Positions 22,456 to 32,700 are shown, numbered from the stretch's first letter. The stretch is 64,000 bases of DNA from Alentia gelatinosa (GCA_950022655.1 OX465580.1:100334797-100398796); one strand, 5' to 3'. Notes: a model not told the origin generated them from the sequence alone. Translations and numbers: made by a program.

Positions 22456-24349
22456 TTAGATCTCACAAGAGAGCAACATAAGAAACAGGGACACGCGTCT
22501 ACCAAGAAACGAGTGGTTGTTTGTAGTATGCCCTCCACTCAACACGGTGACTCCTGATTTAATGGGATCATCACACACTTATCAATTGTAGTATTATCTA
22601 GGATAAGATATTTGTAAATAACGTATGTGTTGAGGGTGGCGTGAAGTAGAGGTAGTGTGTAAGTGCAGATGTGACATTTAGGAAATGTATAGGGGAATAA
22701 AAAGAAATAAAGTGATACTGGGGAAGCCATGACGAAGATAGATACAGTAATACCTTGGTGGAGAAACCTTTAACAGGGTCGCCCAATGAGGTCTGGAGTT
22801 TATAAGTTTATAAGTGGAGGTATAAGTGAAGGAATGGATAAAGAACGATAAATGAAGAGACCAATGACCATACTGGAGACGAAGACCAATGGATAAGCAA
22901 GAGCAAATAATTTGATATTATGCATTAAGTAGGTAAATAAAACATGTTATTCATAAAGAAGCGAGTAGGTGGTATTATATAGGAGTCTGTTCAGGCTGCT
23001 GTGTTGTAGAGTCAATTTGGAAAAGACCAGGAGGGTAACAGGGGTGAAATGGGGCTCAAGTCTGAGCATACAGCACAAAAGAGGACTGGCGGAACCCTAG
23101 AGGGTGAGTCTTAGGGGGATTCGGCGGCAAGCAGGGCGGATAGGCCAGACAGAGAGAGCAGGCATTTATATGTGTGTATAAAGCTGTGAGTTTATGGGTC
23201 TGTATGGATTTGTCGGAAATAACCCGAGAACCTGGAGCTTAGTGGTCGATACGGTCTGCTAGTACTGGAAATCCGTAAACGCCAAATTCACCCTTGACGG
23301 TGTTCGGTATTTTCTTACTATATCTATATACTTCAGCAGATCGATTGAAATAGTATGATGTAACCAGTTCATTGATTTCCGTACGAAATCGCCGGTGTAG
23401 CTTACCGTGGTCGGGGTAATATAACTTCCTCCAGTGTTTTCTAAGACCCAGATTACTTTTGGAGTCGCCACTGTTACTACTGTTAGCAATACTGTGTTAC
23501 TGCTTTACTGGTGAGATTCATCCAGTGCTCTACTAGCAGTGCAAGTATATAGTGCCATTCGTCCAATGCTACTCTTCACAAAAGGAAAGAAATTCCTGAC
23601 ACTAATAGGTGAGTGGAAAGAGAAACCGGACATCAGCAATGTAATTCTAGATTGACAATATCGAACAGGATGCTTCATACCAGTGGCGTTAAACGATTGA
23701 CGTCATTGACAGGCAGTGCCTATATTATGCTGACGGTGTGTTCAGTATTTTAGAGCATTAGATGGACAGCAGTGACAGTTCATTTAACGGACATAGAAAT
23801 AAGAGTTCCTTTGTTGTATTTATACTTCAACATCAAACTCACTGCATATTTCTACATTCTCCACAAAGTAAGTAGCTTGAGAAGCCGATTACAAAATCCT
23901 TCCCTTCTTTCAACTAAGAAATTTAATTAATATAGATAAATAATAAAGCATTTAAACTCAATCGTATCCTCAAATGAATTGATATTTTAGAAATGTGGTA
24001 GGAAATGAAATGAACTACAACTACTCTAGGAAAAAGCTCCTTTATAGAAAAGCTTTATGATGAAGTTAACATCAAAGTTTATCTTTCTGACGTTATTATG
24101 ACTCTGAAATGAGATAACGTGATGCGAGTATGTTATCAAGCTTTCACAGTATGATTGATAACTTTATCCATAAATATGTTACCAGATTAAACTCCCGAAG
24201 AGATTTTTGAAAAAACAATACATTAAGTCGTAAATAAACAAATAGGTTGTCCGACGAAAATTGAATTGCCTGATCCAAACGTTCACGCTATACACTACTT
24301 CAACCATATAGCCTACATTGTGATGGTCTGTAACCAAACCCGTGGTGTA
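22456..24349. other. Noncoding DNA
   Basis: No gene recognised. One TGACGTCA at 23698-23705. A minus frame at 23259-23489 has no domain or splice context. Confidence 0.5.
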
Positions 24350-24545
24350 GGACGCCACGGGAGGGCAGTGCCCCCTATTTGTGCGATCTGTTTGCGTCCA
24401 AGGCGCCCGTTATTTCCCTAAGCCTAGGTATGTCTATCCCCCTACCGACACACTGATGGAATGCCTAGAGCTGCGTACGCGGAGTAGAGCGTGCCGCCAG
24501 GGGGACGTCCGGGTCCCATCGCCCGCAGATTAGCGGGTTAGGGCA
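24350..24545. promoter_or_regulatory. GC-rich island with weak CTCF-like words
   Basis: Contains AGTGCCCCCTATTTG (13 of 15 to the CTCF consensus on the opposite strand) and CCGCCAGGGGGACGT (12 of 15), plus CGCCCGCAGATTAGCGGG. Flanks are AT-rich. No coding recognised. Confidence 0.25.
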
Positions 24546-25099
24546 TGCATGTGCATGGCTTGGGTATTGGCATTGAAGGGGAGCTCACAGGTATAGCCAA
24601 GAGAACACCGGTTTATCTGACAGGATGTGTGGAGCACATCACGAAGTGGGGGACTGGGTGGCGGGGGGTTGCTATTTTAGGTTGTGAAGAGCAGAGTGGT
24701 ACAGTGGGTTGGAGTGTTGAGAGGGTGGTTTATTGATGATACATTCCGTCGGGAATTCGGATCTGGTGTATATATACTAATAGATGGCGCGAACTATTGA
24801 GATCTCAGATTTACACTTAAAGATGGTCGGATATCTTATTTGTAATTCAGGGTGTACGAAAACAACGTGCGCGAGTCTTATCTAATATATAGATATTGGT
24901 AATCAGTGTGTAGAGATCACTGTCTGCAATGTGAGGTATCAGAGATCAGTACTGAAATGGGGAATGCTAGACAATTCGCAGCATAGGATATATATGACGA
25001 TAAGGATGTGAGGATTCCAGAACATATTATAAATAGATATCTGTATATATACTCTATAGCATATTTGAACGTACAAGGTTGATGTAGGTGATGCTAAAA
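24546..25099. other. Noncoding DNA
   Basis: G-rich at first, then AT-rich. No gene, RNA or repeat recognised. Confidence 0.45.
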
Positions 25100-25690
25100 G
25101 AATCTTGTTCCAAGGACTAGAGTGAAGAGGGGGCGTGGCTGAGGCGGGGTGGAGTGACTGGGGACCTGGGCTAGATGAGCACTAGATACATTGGGATGGA
25201 CGTGCGCAGGGTGACGAGTACCGGGAGGTTGACGGTCTTGCGCTCGGGACCCGTCCCGCGCCCCTCCACAAAAATCACCGCCAGTAAACATGCCGAATTA
25301 TTTAGCGGCGCGGGGCGTGCGGAATGGCGCCGGGCTGCGACAATAACGGCGCCACTGAGACTTGAAACACCCTGGGGCCATTTCCTAAAAAGTCAGTTTC
25401 GATGAGTTCTCTAAAGAAAAGTAGGCGAGGATGACTGTAAACCAGTCGAGCACATTGACGGGCCATGATGTAAACCCAGGCCCTCGCGATGCACGGGCGG
25501 GTGCGCCGTTCATTGCACCAACCTGCCGCCACACAGGGCGGGTTGGGCGTGTATGAGGAATACGGTGATAGGTGGTCGGGAGAGTGGGGGTGGCATACGC
25601 TCCATGACATGGCGGGGCGGCGATGTTAATGGCAGGCGTGAAGGAGGTGGGGAGGCGGAGAGTCATGGAAGACTGCCATCTGGTGGAGGG
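25100..25690. promoter_or_regulatory. GC/CpG-rich island ending in a CTCF match
   Basis: Extended CpG-rich segment with open frames on both strands (65-102 aa), none with a recognisable domain. Contains GGACCCGTCCCGCGCCCC and GCGGCGCGGGGCGTGCGG. Perhaps a promoter or CpG island; no transcript evidence is available from sequence alone. Confidence 0.3.
25672..25686 (-). promoter_or_regulatory. CTCF consensus match
   Basis: Minus strand CCACCAGATGGCAGT fits all 15 positions of CCASYAGRKGGCRSY. Same orientation as the match at 7651-7665, 18 kb away. It lies at the right edge of the GC island. Confidence 0.45.
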
Positions 25691-25879
25691 GCACTTTGCT
25701 AGGCATCAGGTTTGGGACTTAAACCCGGGAATATTAGAATATGGCCACAGACCCGACAAGTTCGGTCCGGATCTGTTGTAAGCTGTAAACTGACCCCAAC
25801 CCCAACTACCCCCGCTACGCTTCTTCTGTCCATGTATCATGGCGCAGAGAACTAGTGTCAGTCTGCGCCTGCGCACCAC

Positions 25880-25985
25880 CCTGCCCTTCTGTTTGACTCC
25901 CACGCCGTCAGAGGTCACCCCGGGCACCGCGTGTTCCATGCCTGACTGAACACGGTATAAACCCACCATCAGCTTCCCCAACCGC
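25880..25985 (+). repeat. Diverged segmental repeat, copy 1
   Basis: Shares CTCCCACGCCGT, CATGCCTGACTGAAC and a GGTATAA(A/G)CCCA...CCACCATCAGCT block with 26655-26760, about 775 bp apart. Direct orientation, roughly three-quarters identical. Copy 1 continues into the inverted repeat at 26030. Confidence 0.75.
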
Positions 25986-26029
25986 GATCTCTGCGTACAC
26001 CGCCCAACCGACAGCATTATGCCGGGAAT

Positions 26030-26231
26030 ACACCAAGCGGGTCAAGGCGGCGATCTCTGGAATCGCCAATGCAAAATTGCATGTATGTGAGATTTTATTA
26101 TCTAGTAATATCTCCCATCGATGATTTAGCGTCATGGAAGCAATAATTAGGTGAAATACAGAAATAATAGCTCATATACTCGCCTTTTTGAGTTGGCGAT
26201 TCCGGAAATCGTTCCATTTCTTGCTTGGTGT
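26030..26231. repeat. Inverted repeat, about 40-bp arms
   Basis: 26030-26068 (ACACCAAGC...CGATCTCTGGAATCGCCAA) is mirrored at 26189-26231 (TTGGCGATTCCGGAAATCG...GCTTGGTGT). The outer 9 and inner 19 bases match best. The overall size of about 200 bp suggests a short MITE/foldback. The arm's outer word ACACCAAGCG also follows repeat copy 2 at about 26757. Confidence 0.65.
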
Positions 26232-26489
26232 GCCCTTGGCTTTACAGATCCCTCTACGACCCTTTCCCCATCCTCGCCTACCCACATACAAAATACACCA
26301 TTGCTCACGCAAACATAGCCAGAGCAACTGTCACGTATAAAAAGTTCCCAGGCATAACCTGAGTTAATATCTGAAGGGACCCTGCTATGTGTTGAGGTGG
26401 GAGAGGCAGTATAGGTAGGAAGCAGGTGTTGGCTCTCTGGATGATCGTCGGATGGGGCAGCTAAGAACAGGGATGGACAGGTCAATGTC

Positions 26490-26635
26490 TGTTAACTTAG
26501 AATCAGACATGGTGGGACATGCAGTGCTGGGAAGGAGAGGGTGGCTTGGGGTATATCAACTTGCTATCAGATGTGGCATAGTGGTGTATGGCAAGCGGGT
26601 GGGGGTATGTAAACTTGTTGTCAGAATTGGCATGG
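26490..26635 (+). repeat. Degenerate tandem repeat, 54-64 bp
   Basis: TTAACTTAGAATCAGACATGG (26492), TCAACTTGCTATCAGATGTGG (26556) and TAAACTTGTTGTCAGAATTGG (26610) are successive diverged units, each followed by a G-rich part. It joins directly to repeat copy 2. Confidence 0.6.
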
Positions 26636-26654
26636 TCAGTCCAAGCCTGCACAA

Positions 26655-26760
26655 CATCGTGCCCCTTTGTTTTACTCCCACGCCGTTGGAGGTCGCCCAG
26701 AGCACCATGTGATCCATGCCTGACTGAACGTGGTATAAGCCCAACCACCATCAGCTACAC
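26655..26760 (+). repeat. Diverged segmental repeat, copy 2
   Basis: Partner of 25880-25985 (shared CTCCCACGCCGT and CATGCCTGACTGAAC). Ends CACCATCAGCTACACCAAGC, linking it to the outer end of the inverted repeat at 26030. Confidence 0.75.
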
Positions 26761-26924
26761 CAAGCGCCTATCATAACTTCAGGGAAACTAGTTAATTTTA
26801 ACGCAAGTAACACGGGACGATATATGTAAACATTTAAAAACTTTAATAACAATCAAACTCTTTCTTTGCGAATATCAGAGTTATAATATCATCTATAAAT
26901 TTCCTGCCTGTATTCTTTGTCCGG

Positions 26925-27153
26925 ATTTGGTAGGGGTGTTCGCCTTGAGTATGGGAGATCGTAGGTTCAAACCCTGGCCGGGCCATATAAAAGACTTATA
27001 TAAAAATGGTATCCACTCCTCATTCGGCTTAACATCCACCATTAGAATGAGGAGTAGGGGGCTAGGGCCCAAGTTGAAGAACGGCTGTATCGCCTAATTC
27101 GGTGATTGTACAATATGCAGTGTTAAAAATTGTTTAAAAAAAGAAAGAAAAAA
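26925..27153 (+). mobile_element. tRNA-derived SINE, second family
   Basis: Plus-strand Pol III signals: A-box-like GGTAGGGGTGTTCGCC (about 26929-26944) and B box GGTTCAAACCC (26964-26974). Next come CTGGCCGGGCCATATAAAAG, a body with an 11-bp hairpin (ACTCCTCATTC 27015-27025 / GAATGAGGAGT 27045-27055) and an A-rich tail ending at about 27153. The head retains a tRNA-like layout but no full cloverleaf. A target-site duplication is not clear. It differs from the SINE at 12894 in its body. Confidence 0.75.
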
Positions 27154-27797
27154 GTGTTCACGGTATGGTGGTTTGGCACCATACCGGCACAATATGGTGG
27201 TACACCTCAACAGCCACTTGCATAGCAGAGGTTGGTATTTGGAGTATTTTTAGACATAGGTGTATATGACATGCGTAACCCCGCCCAGCCAAGAGCGTTA
27301 CATGTCAATCGGGGTAATCATGTTGATTATAATAAGATTATCATGACGATTCAATGATGTAAAATTTTAAAACTGCTACCGAATTCAAACCAGCATCACG
27401 CTAATCTGTAGCAGTATATATAAATAAAATATATCTTGGTATCAGCTCTGTTAGGGCTGGACAGGCTATTTAAATAGGTGTAACATGTACGCCAGGACAG
27501 GGCAGGGCAGTGTATGTTAACTTGGCAGGACGGGCTGGGGTGTGGCAGGCCAGGCTGGCAGAGGGATGGTGTGATTTAGGTGGTGCGGGGTAAACGGGGC
27601 GTGTGGCGGGTTGTGGCGCAAGGTGCAGCAAACCGAATGGCAATGGGTGGCAGACGCCCTCACACAAGCACGGTCGACCGGGGTGTTTGTTGGCACTGTG
27701 CCCCTGCTGTGCTCCGCTTCACACCTCATAAATTGACGCCCAGAATTGGCTTCCACTCGTTTTCATTTACATAAAGGACACTTAAATGCCAATCTCT
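27154..27797. other. Noncoding DNA with small hairpins
   Basis: GGTATGGTG/CACCATACC forms a 9-bp hairpin near 27162-27185. GTAACCCCG and CGGGGTAATC around 27276-27322 form another inverted pair related to 8992. 27480-27700 is G-rich without recognisable coding. Confidence 0.45.
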
Positions 27798-28015
27798 CGG
27801 GCGGGGGCGGCGGTCGCCGGCCGGCACAATGGTCTAAGACAAATGTCTCATTGGGCGCGCCACGCCTGAATTTCTAGACCACCCAATGATTACCGCTCGG
27901 TCGTAAATAATGACTTTTTAAAAGCGGCCAAGTAATTAACATGCCAATGAAATCAGATTATGCCGATTTAAACGCTCCTCGATCTGGGACAGGGAAACCA
28001 TTTAGTCCCCGTATC
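27798..28015. promoter_or_regulatory. Candidate conserved noncoding element
   Basis: Starts CpG-rich (GGCGGGGGCGGCGGTCGCCG) and continues with dense factor-type words: CACAATGG and ACAAATGTCTCATTG (Sox-like), CAATGATTACCG, GTCGTAAATAATGAC (Hox-like), AAGTAATTAACATGCC and CAGATTATGCCG. No coding frame. Among the islands here it looks most like a developmental enhancer, judged by eye only. Confidence 0.35.
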
Positions 28016-28085
28016 AGTACTTTGCCACCTCATGTCAACATAACGCAATGTTGTTGAGGGATCTACCCAGTACATCTTCTGGACC

Positions 28086-28104
28086 CCCCCCCCCTCCCCC
28101 CTAT
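28086..28104. repeat. Poly-C tract
   Basis: A run of about ten C's followed by TCCCCCC; simple low complexity, prone to length variation. Confidence 0.85.
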
Positions 28105-28202
28105 CCATCTACTGATGAATTCTTGCCCATATACCTAGAGTAGATATTATTTCATCTAAAAAATAGAAATGGGACAGATATCGGTATTTCTAGGCATTTA
28201 AA

Positions 28203-28680
28203 TGATAAATTACTGGGAGATGCTTCCTAAACAAGATAGATGACTGGTACACGTGTCCAACACAGGGTAGATGACTGGTACACGTGTCCTACATATGGTA
28301 GATGACTGGTACACGTGTTCTACACATGGTAGATGACTGGTACACATGTCCTACACATGGTAGATGACTGGTACACGTGTCCTACACAGGGTAGATGACT
28401 GGTACACGTGTCCTACACAGGGTAGATGACTGGTACACGTGTCCAACACAGGGTAGATGACTGGTACACGTGTCCAACACATGGTAGATGACTGGTACAC
28501 ATGTCCTACACAGGGTAGATGACTCATACACGTGTACTACACAGGATAGATGACTGGTACACGTGTCATATACAGGGTAGATGACTGGTAAACATGTCCT
28601 TCAAGCATATGATTGGGGGACGCATCTTAAATAAGGGCAATGACTTGGAGATGTATCCAACATGAGGAGTTAATGAATGA
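28203..28680 (+). repeat. 31-bp minisatellite with E-box in most units
   Basis: TGACTGGTAC-type anchors occur at 28241, 28272, 28303, 28334, 28365, 28396, 28427, 28458, 28489, 28520, 28551 and 28582, exactly 31 bp apart: twelve units. Unit: TGACTGGTACACGTGTCCTA then CACAGGGTAGA. Nine of twelve keep CACGTG inside the palindrome ACACGTGT; the units at 28334, 28489 and 28582 have CATG instead. At least one decayed unit precedes (from about 28203) and a few follow (to about 28680), a homogenised core with eroded edges. Confidence 0.95.
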
Positions 28681-29049
28681 GAGATTTGTCTTACATCAGG
28701 TCACTGACCCGCAGATTTTAATGTTACAAAACAATCTTACGTGATGCCCTTCACAAGATCAGTAACAGACAGGTACAGTCTAAATAATGAATACAATTTC
28801 CGGTGAGATCGGTGCACGAAAGAATCTGCATGAATCCATGTGATGTAACGATAGATGAGCAGCCAGTCGAGAACCAGCTGAGAATATCACGTACTGCGCT
28901 CCACTTAGCCCCATTTGATGTACACCCAGATCTTTAGTCCTGGGGGTTACCTCTCTAAAATTGCTGCAGATACAGGAGCGCCCTTTATACCAGTGGGAAG
29001 TAAAAACACCCATTACAAATGCAGCAGTGAGGCACGGCCGGCTATTTGT
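28681..29049. other. Noncoding DNA
   Basis: No gene recognised. A 104-residue minus frame at 28780-29094 runs into the MITE and is not credible. Confidence 0.45.
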
Positions 29050-29529
29050 ATTTATCTCACCCCTGGTATTTCCCCCCTTAAAGCCATTTCCCACTGGCCG
29101 ACGAAAACGGCACCGATTTATTGAGTTCTCCTAAAGGTCGGCCGGTGGTGGCCAACGACTGCACGTCGGTATCTAAAAATCGGTGAGAGTGTAGTGTATG
29201 CCTTGTTTTTGCCATATTTAACAGGTTCTTACTGACGGAACTGTCCTCTAGATACAATTACCATCGCGGTGGTGGTCTTATTGCATAATCTAAACACAAT
29301 TAATCGGGGAACACTTCTATGCATGTTTGTTTCCATTCACCGATCTGGCGTTGGTGGTTCCCGACTGCAGATCGGTGGCCAAAAAGTCGGCAGGTAGAAA
29401 TTGGCTTATAGACTTAACATTGAGAACTTGTATCCAACGCTCATAGAGTATTGTAAAAGAAATACTCAATGGGAGATGATGTCACAAATGTAAGCTAATC
29501 AATTCGTCAGTGATAGGGGTGAGATAAAA
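29050..29529. mobile_element. MITE family 1, full-length 480 bp
   Basis: Terminal inverted repeats ATTTATCTCACCCC (29050-29063) and GGGGTGAGATAAA (29516-29528). Inside there is an inverted pair CCACTGGCCGAC/GTCGGCCGGTGG (about 29092-29150) and a direct repeat of about 40 bp (GGTGGTGGCCAACGACTGCA around 29144 against GTTGGTGGTTCCCGACTGCA around 29350). No coding capacity, so non-autonomous. Copies at 3704-3850 and 5686-5836 look like internal-deletion derivatives. Confidence 0.75.
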
Positions 29530-29543
29530 TCTGAACCACACTC

Positions 29544-29627
29544 GATCCATAGCCACTGAAAATATGCCGTTCATTTTACTTTGTTACGTAATCAAAACTC
29601 GTGGCATATATTCAGAGGCTATGGATC
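29544..29627. repeat. 25-bp hairpin immediately beyond the MITE
   Basis: 29544-29568 (GATCCATAGCCACTGAAAAT plus ATGCC) and 29603-29627 are reverse complements with two mismatches. The 34-nt loop contains TTGTTACGTAATC. It begins 15 bp after the MITE end, paralleling the hairpin at 3608-3679, which ends 24 bp before another copy; arm sequences differ. Confidence 0.8.
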
Positions 29628-29629
29628 TC

Positions 29630-29939
29630 GATGAAGTTCCTTCTTCGTCCGCCGCTTCCTGGTGCTGCCACCGAGTGAGTATTGTATATATCCCCCAGTA
29701 TAATGAGATGATTATGGCATAGAAATATACCACGTGAGATATTCTTCCGCTATGTCAGTAGTATTGGGACGGGAGTCACAAGGGTGAGGTGAAAGTATCG
29801 AGACGAGCTTGAAGGAGGTTGATTGCTATACGAAAGGATTTAGAGGACAGAGGGCAATAACCCACAAACAACAAAGGGAGAGGGAGGTAGAGAGGGCAAC
29901 GGGAGCGAGAGGCGAGACAGTAACAATAAAAGAAAGACG
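29630..29939. other. Noncoding DNA
   Basis: No gene recognised. Purine-rich 29840-29930. Confidence 0.45.
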
Positions 29940-30260
29940 TTGACGCGGGAAACTAAGTGGCACAAATAGGAAAGATTCCGATAATTTCCATCGGGCCTTG
30001 TTGGCGGCATATCAATATTCATGATCATTTGTGGCCGGGATTCGGTGGCGTTTCGGTGATCAATGTAGGCGGGCGGTGGCTGCTATTTTACGGGCGACGA
30101 GCGGGCGGCAGGCCGGAGTCCGCAGACGTGGGCATCCATCACGCCAGCGGGGAGACCGCCTTTCTGTTTGGCCAGAGCAGGGTGAAAAGGCAGTCCCCCA
30201 TGCATCAACCCCCAACCCACCTCGGGGAAAATACTGCACCCCCTGCCTTTAAACTGAGGC
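29940..30260. promoter_or_regulatory. GC-rich island, candidate enhancer
   Basis: Contains GATTCCGATAATTTCC, ATATCAATATTCATGATCA and TTTCGGTGATCAATG (TCF/homeodomain-like) passing into a CpG-rich half (GGGCGACGAGCGGGCGGC). A 105-residue plus frame crosses it without recognisable domain. Confidence 0.3.
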
Positions 30261-31324
30261 GCGACGTTTTATGATCGATAGTCACCCAATCTGACCTAAC
30301 ATCTAGTAATCAACATCTGTGACTGCACCATGCATCATGATTAAACTAACGCATTCTACTGCCGGCAATCGCAGTCAGGGATATTGCCGGGTCTACAGCC
30401 ATGGGACACCTCCCCCTCGTGGCCCCATCATTACCCCAAAGCCGTAGACCCTCTCACCGCCTCTCGCGCCCTCCCTTCGCCCAACTTGCTCCGGAAACAG
30501 ACCAGCGCTCAATAGGTTTGCTCCGGAAATGATTCGCCAAAACACGGGCCCTGAGAAAGCATTCCCCAAGCAGTGTTGAACCTTGAGCTTTATAGAAGGT
30601 AAACAGGTAGGAAAAGGACTGCCTGCAAACCTGCAAACCCCCTGGTCTCCACTACCGCGGAGGAAGCATGGTTCTGCGTTTGTAAATACAGAGGGAAATA
30701 ACGGAAGTTATCCGATTCCCTTCACAGTGTATAGATCCATAAAGTATGGAATTTCGGATAAAGCAGGCTATATTATCCAAGAGGTTGGAGTAATCTAATA
30801 TATATCACCAGTTAAAGTACAGGTTATGTACTCTCTTAAAGAGCTGATAATGTTTGATTCTGTTGGGGATAATTAATAAATCTTAAGTAAGTTTCGAATG
30901 TAGACATTAATAATACACCGAAGAAGTACTTACTATCCGGGTCAATGGTTTATGAACACAAACTTTGAAATACCCTATTGAAAAATATCCAATATACATT
31001 TTAGGCCATTGCTTATTCAAGTGAGGATCTGTAATTGATTTATTAAAGAATATGTATCATATCGCCATGTACTTCAAGAATTTAAACTGCCTATCATCAA
31101 GCTTTCTATTCAAACAGTTTGGTATGACCAACCACCCACATCTCAAACATGAATATATACGATTTAAAAAATGCTGTAATTAAAATCATCGTGTGTATCT
31201 TCAGTACTATAAAGTCGCTCATGAATATGCTTGAATTGTTTAAACCAGAGACTCTAAGACAACTCCATCTGCATAACTGTACGTATTACTTTGAAGGGTT
31301 GTTTGTTGTGAGTTTGCAACACAC
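30261..31324. other. Noncoding DNA
   Basis: No gene recognised. CCTCCCCCTCGTGG at about 30410 is a partial (13 of 15) CTCF-like word. Confidence 0.45.
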
Positions 31325-31397
31325 AGTTCGTAGAATCAACAACGAGGATCGGATAATGGACGGAGCAGCTGCTCCTGAAGACAGAGACGTCAGCTAG
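31325..31397 (+). CDS. Weak candidate terminal exon
   Basis: Plus strand, after CAACACACAG: a frame reading RRINNEDRIMDGAAAPEDRD then V, S and TAG, with balanced codons that look coding. The stop overlaps a donor-like AG/GTAAGA, so it could also be a noncoding exon or chance. The acceptor has a poor pyrimidine tract. Contains the palindrome GAGCAGCTGCTC (31373-31384). No family recognised. Confidence 0.2.
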
Positions 31398-31696
31398 GTA
31401 AGAAAAATGAAGTGGAAATATTTTATATGTGAAATTTGCAGCATCAGAGAGACTGAGAAATTGTGGAAAACATGTCGGTGTCAGTCCCAGCATGGGGCTG
31501 AGGTTCTGTGGGGACTACTGGACTACTGGAGAGGTTCACACCACTCTTATATTGGCACAAATGAGGCTTTATTAATATAATTTTTATCCAAGAAAGTGTA
31601 AAGAACACTACATCTCCAAGCCGGTATTTCTTTTTAACAATTTATTGAATTAAAGATGGTCATAAACAGACCTCAAGCTGCTAGACCTGTCGTTAA

Positions 31697-31725
31697 CGTT
31701 TCAGTTGATTAAACCTCTTCAGGAC
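31697..31725 (-). ncRNA. Hammerhead-like relic (speculative)
   Basis: Minus strand reads TCCTGAAGAGG...ACTGAAACG, recalling the hammerhead ribozyme core CUGAUGA ... GAAA found in Penelope-like retroelements and retrozymes. The first core box has A for U (CTGAAGA), which should inactivate it; a short GUU/AAC stem II is possible. It may be a dead retroelement end or chance. Confidence 0.2.
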
Positions 31726-31919
31726 TACTTAACAAATGGAAAAAGTATCTTATATACTGGCAATGAAAAAGTGCATTTCCAGGGAAAATTGAAGAGCTGT
31801 CATCTCTGTTAAGAGGTTGAGCTGAGGTTTATACGTGAAGAGGCTGAACGTGGAGTGAGCCAGAGTGCAGGAGGGGCAGGGGTTAGTGTCGGTCGATGGG
31901 CGGTGAGAGCTCAGGTGAG

Positions 31920-32150
31920 AGTACGGGAGGAGGTGGTGTTGCCAATTAACACCTGGGCGACGCTCCAGGCGCACCTGTAGTGGCTCCTCGATGGGATTGA
32001 GGTGTTAAAACCCCTGACCCCTCGCTGCTCGTGCTGCTCACAGCCGATTCGGTCAGGCCCTCGAGCTAACTGCCCTGGGAGCCACTCACTGAGCCACCTG
32101 GCACGGAATGTGAGAAGCTTGACACTATAGGACGAGGGCAAAGCCCGACA
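31920..32150. promoter_or_regulatory. GC-rich island with inverted T-box-like half-sites
   Basis: TTAACACCT (31946-31954) and AGGTGTTAA (32000-32008) are perfect inverted 9-mers 45 bp apart, resembling T-box half-sites (AGGTGT core). Between them lie CACCTG E-box/Snail-type words. Followed by CGCTGCTCGTGCTGCTCAC, close to the GAGCAGCTC word of other islands. Confidence 0.3.
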
Positions 32151-32549
32151 ACTGGGCCATCACCAAACCGGGTAGATCTGGTGGTCGGTGGTGGGCTTAG
32201 TCAGAAGCAGTAGGGATGTGCGGGTACACAGAGTAGAGAGGAGGGAGGGGAAGTTGTCAGGTGGGTTGTCATTCAGAAGATTGACCGAGGCCAAGTACCC
32301 AGGAGATGGATTTGTATGATGTATCGGTACAGCCTGCTTGTCTGCCAGGCGTGCCATGGTGATCCCACCTCAGAGCTACCCACTCACCCAGCAAACCGTC
32401 ACTGCCACCCGTATGCACCGTAACAACAGCGGAGTAAGATATTTAACCGCTACTTACCGGATGACCACAATACTAAGAAGGGATTGCATGTAGTAACGAA
32501 TATCTTATCGGGATGGCAGATGAAATCGTAGCAGTGCACCACACATTTA
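32151..32549. other. Noncoding DNA
   Basis: No gene supported. A donor-like GCTGG/GTGAGT on minus near 32388 has no convincing exon. Confidence 0.4.
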
Positions 32550-32554
32550 TGATT

Positions 32555-32700
32555 GACTCTACGATAAACACCAATACGCCATGATTGGCTCCCGACACGC
32601 CACGATAAAAATACGCAAATCGTAGGCCTCTGGATGAGATCCAACATGTTGGATTTTTCGTAATGTGTCGGTGTTCATCGAGAGCCTATTTGACAAAAAA
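32555..32700. mobile_element. MITE-like repeat family 3, copy 1
   Basis: An inner inverted pair CGATAAACACC/GGTGTTCATCG (about 32561-32680), the motif CGCCATGATTGGCTCCC and a perfect 16-bp palindrome ATCCAACATGTTGGAT (32639-32654). The block from ATGATTGGCTCCC to GATCCAA recurs at 39665-39745, so it is a repeat. Ends not precisely defined. Confidence 0.55.

Noticed and set aside
28230..28600. CRISPR array
   Set aside because: 31-bp units are contiguous tandem copies without unique spacers; it is a minisatellite in animal DNA.
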